Positions 5,590-6,510 of a DNA stretch of 6,510 bases are shown one piece after another (within the stretch, counting starts at the first letter, position 1; the number at the start of each line of letters is the position of its first letter). The DNA is from Anaerolineales bacterium. GTDB taxonomy: Bacteria; Chloroflexota; Anaerolineae; Anaerolineales; Villigracilaceae. Location of the stretch: assembly GCA_025938055.1 (NCBI GenBank), contig JAICQC010000265.1:1-6510 (forward strand), in the 5' to 3' direction. The notes beneath the pieces are model-generated. The model ran no database searches. It saw only the letters and a list, made by a program, of their open reading frames with translations, and was not told where the DNA came from. A program made the position numbers and the translations under genes.

Positions 5590-6510
5590 ATGAACCGAAT
5601 ACCTAAATTGATACCTGTCCCCATTCTGCTGGCTCTCCTGCTTCTAACCTTCGTTACACCAGCCAGCGCGTTTGACGGGCGCTCAGGCGATCGAATCGTC
5701 ATCGAAAGCGATGAAGTAATCAATGATGATCTGTATGTGACTGCCGGAGAACTCGTTATGGATGGGACTGTGAACGGGGATCTGATTGCGATGGGCCAGA
5801 CGATCACGATCAACGGCACGGTGGATGGCGATGTCCTGGCAGCCGGGCAGACGATTGTGGTCAACGGCACAGTGACCGGCGCGATCCGCGTGGCTGGTTC
5901 CGTGCTATTCGTCGGTGAGAATGCCAGCATTGGCGGCGATGTGATCGGTGCAGGCTACAGTCTTGAGATTCAGGAGGGAGGCGGGGTTGGTCAGGATCTC
6001 GTTTTTGCAGGCGGTCAGATCCTGCTGGCTGGTGATGTGTCCCGCAATGCACAGGTCGCATCGGGCGCATTCGAACTGCGCGGCACCGTGGGAGGCAACG
6101 TCGATGCGGACGTCGGAGAAGCGGGCACCGGACCCGTGGGACCTCCGCCCAGTCTGTTCATGCCTCCCTCTTCCGTCCCGGCACCGACAGTGGAGCCAGG
6201 TCTGACGATTGACCCATCGGCAAGGGTCGAGGGGAACCTGGAATACACGCAGGCAGAAGAACTAGCCATCCCTGCCGGAGTGGTGGGCGGGACGGTCACC
6301 CGCGACGAGACCGCCACGAGGACATCGACACCCCAGGAAACAACCGGCGACAGGATCGTGAAGTGGGGCTTGGATGTCCTTCGTTCAGGCATCACGCTGA
6401 TCCTGATTGGCTTGTTCCTCCTCTGGTTGTTCCCGTTTGCCATGCAGGGTTTGAGCGGGAAACTACAGTCGGCATTCCTGCCTAGCCTGGGCTGGGGCGT
6501 GGTAGCTTAC
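5590..6510 (+). CDS. Exported bactofilin-like (polymer-forming) beta-helix protein with C-terminal membrane part (3' partial)
   Basis: The frame is open to the right edge, giving the first 307 residues. Residues 1-27 form a clear signal peptide: Arg3 and Lys6, a leucine-rich core, and a PASA cleavage site before Phe28. Residues about 57-176 carry roughly seven repeats of 17-19 residues, such as GDLIAMGQTITINGTVD and GDVLAAGQTIVVNGTVT, the pattern of a right-handed beta-helix of the bactofilin type. A Pro/Gly-rich linker follows (about 179-204), then another short stretch with GNLEYTQAEELAIPAGVVGG, and a hydrophobic segment at about 263-285 (ITLILIGLFLLWLFPFAM) that should cross the membrane. 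More membrane segments are likely beyond the window, as I recall for Chloroflexota homologues called polymer-forming cytoskeletal protein. The helix should therefore sit outside the cytoplasm, unlike classical bactofilins. The ATG has an AAGGAG site 6 bases upstream. A role in envelope structure is inferred. Confidence 0.85.
   Translation, partial: MNRIPKLIPVPILLALLLLTFVTPASAFDGRSGDRIVIESDEVINDDLYVTAGELVMDGTVNGDLIAMGQTITINGTVDGDVLAAGQTIVVNGTVTGAIRVAGSVLFVGENASIGGDVIGAGYSLEIQEGGGVGQDLVFAGGQILLAGDVSRNAQVASGAFELRGTVGGNVDADVGEAGTGPVGPPPSLFMPPSSVPAPTVEPGLTIDPSARVEGNLEYTQAEELAIPAGVVGGTVTRDETATRTSTPQETTGDRIVKWGLDVLRSGITLILIGLFLLWLFPFAMQGLSGKLQSAFLPSLGWGVVAY

Noticed and set aside
5454..5930. 158-codon minus-strand reading frame with many Thr, Pro and Val residues
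   Set aside because: It is the reverse reading of the bactofilin-like repeats; the plus strand has a signal peptide, ribosome binding site and regular repeats.
6015..6443. 142-codon minus-strand reading frame
   Set aside because: It is antisense to the bactofilin-like gene and has no independent support.
1..6510. CRISPR array, tRNA or rRNA gene, insertion sequence or defence island
   Set aside because: No spaced direct repeats outside the TPR coding region, no cloverleaf, no transposase motif and no defence-type gene were seen; the signalling ATPase has a cyclase-linked regulatory architecture rather than a recognisable anti-phage effector.

Overview
The window reads as ordinary chromosomal DNA from a moderately GC-rich bacterium, most likely a member of the Chloroflexota (Anaerolineae-like). 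This is inferred from protein style, not from a marker gene: a class III cyclase fused to an AAA/STAND-type ATPase and TPRs, a YjbQ protein of the [14 protein letters not shown] type, a compact M29 aminopeptidase, and an exported bactofilin-like beta-helix protein are a familiar mixture there. All five genes lie on the + strand. I see no RNA gene, CRISPR array, insertion sequence or prophage gene.

Layout. (1) Bases 2-2761 hold the 3' part of a large signalling gene, open at the left edge: the tail of a nucleotide cyclase domain, an ATPase with Walker A and B, and a C-terminal TPR array with 40-codon units. (2) Bases 2762-2987 are AT-richer and non-coding, with a GC hairpin just after the stop, two inverted repeats and an extended -10 promoter candidate. 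(3) Bases 2988-3407 encode YjbQ/UPF0047 from a TTG start. (4) A 90-base gap (3408-3497) holds nested and mutually exclusive inverted repeats that run into the Shine-Dalgarno of the next gene. (5) Bases 3498-4352 encode an aldo/keto reductase with a complete catalytic tetrad. (6) Bases 4361-5464 encode an M29 metallo-aminopeptidase with all five metal ligands, 8 bases after the reductase stop. (7) After a 125-base gap, bases 5590-6510 encode the N-terminal 307 residues of an exported bactofilin-like protein that runs off the right edge.

How they may work together. The reductase and aminopeptidase are almost certainly co-transcribed, and YjbQ may head the same transcript because no separate promoter is evident in the 90-base gap. 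The functions (metabolite or cofactor handling, carbonyl reduction, peptide turnover) look like housekeeping, and I cannot assign a shared pathway. The flanking signalling ATPase and bactofilin-like gene look like separate units. No defence or other novel multi-gene system is evident. The least explained element is the structured leader at about 3419-3492.
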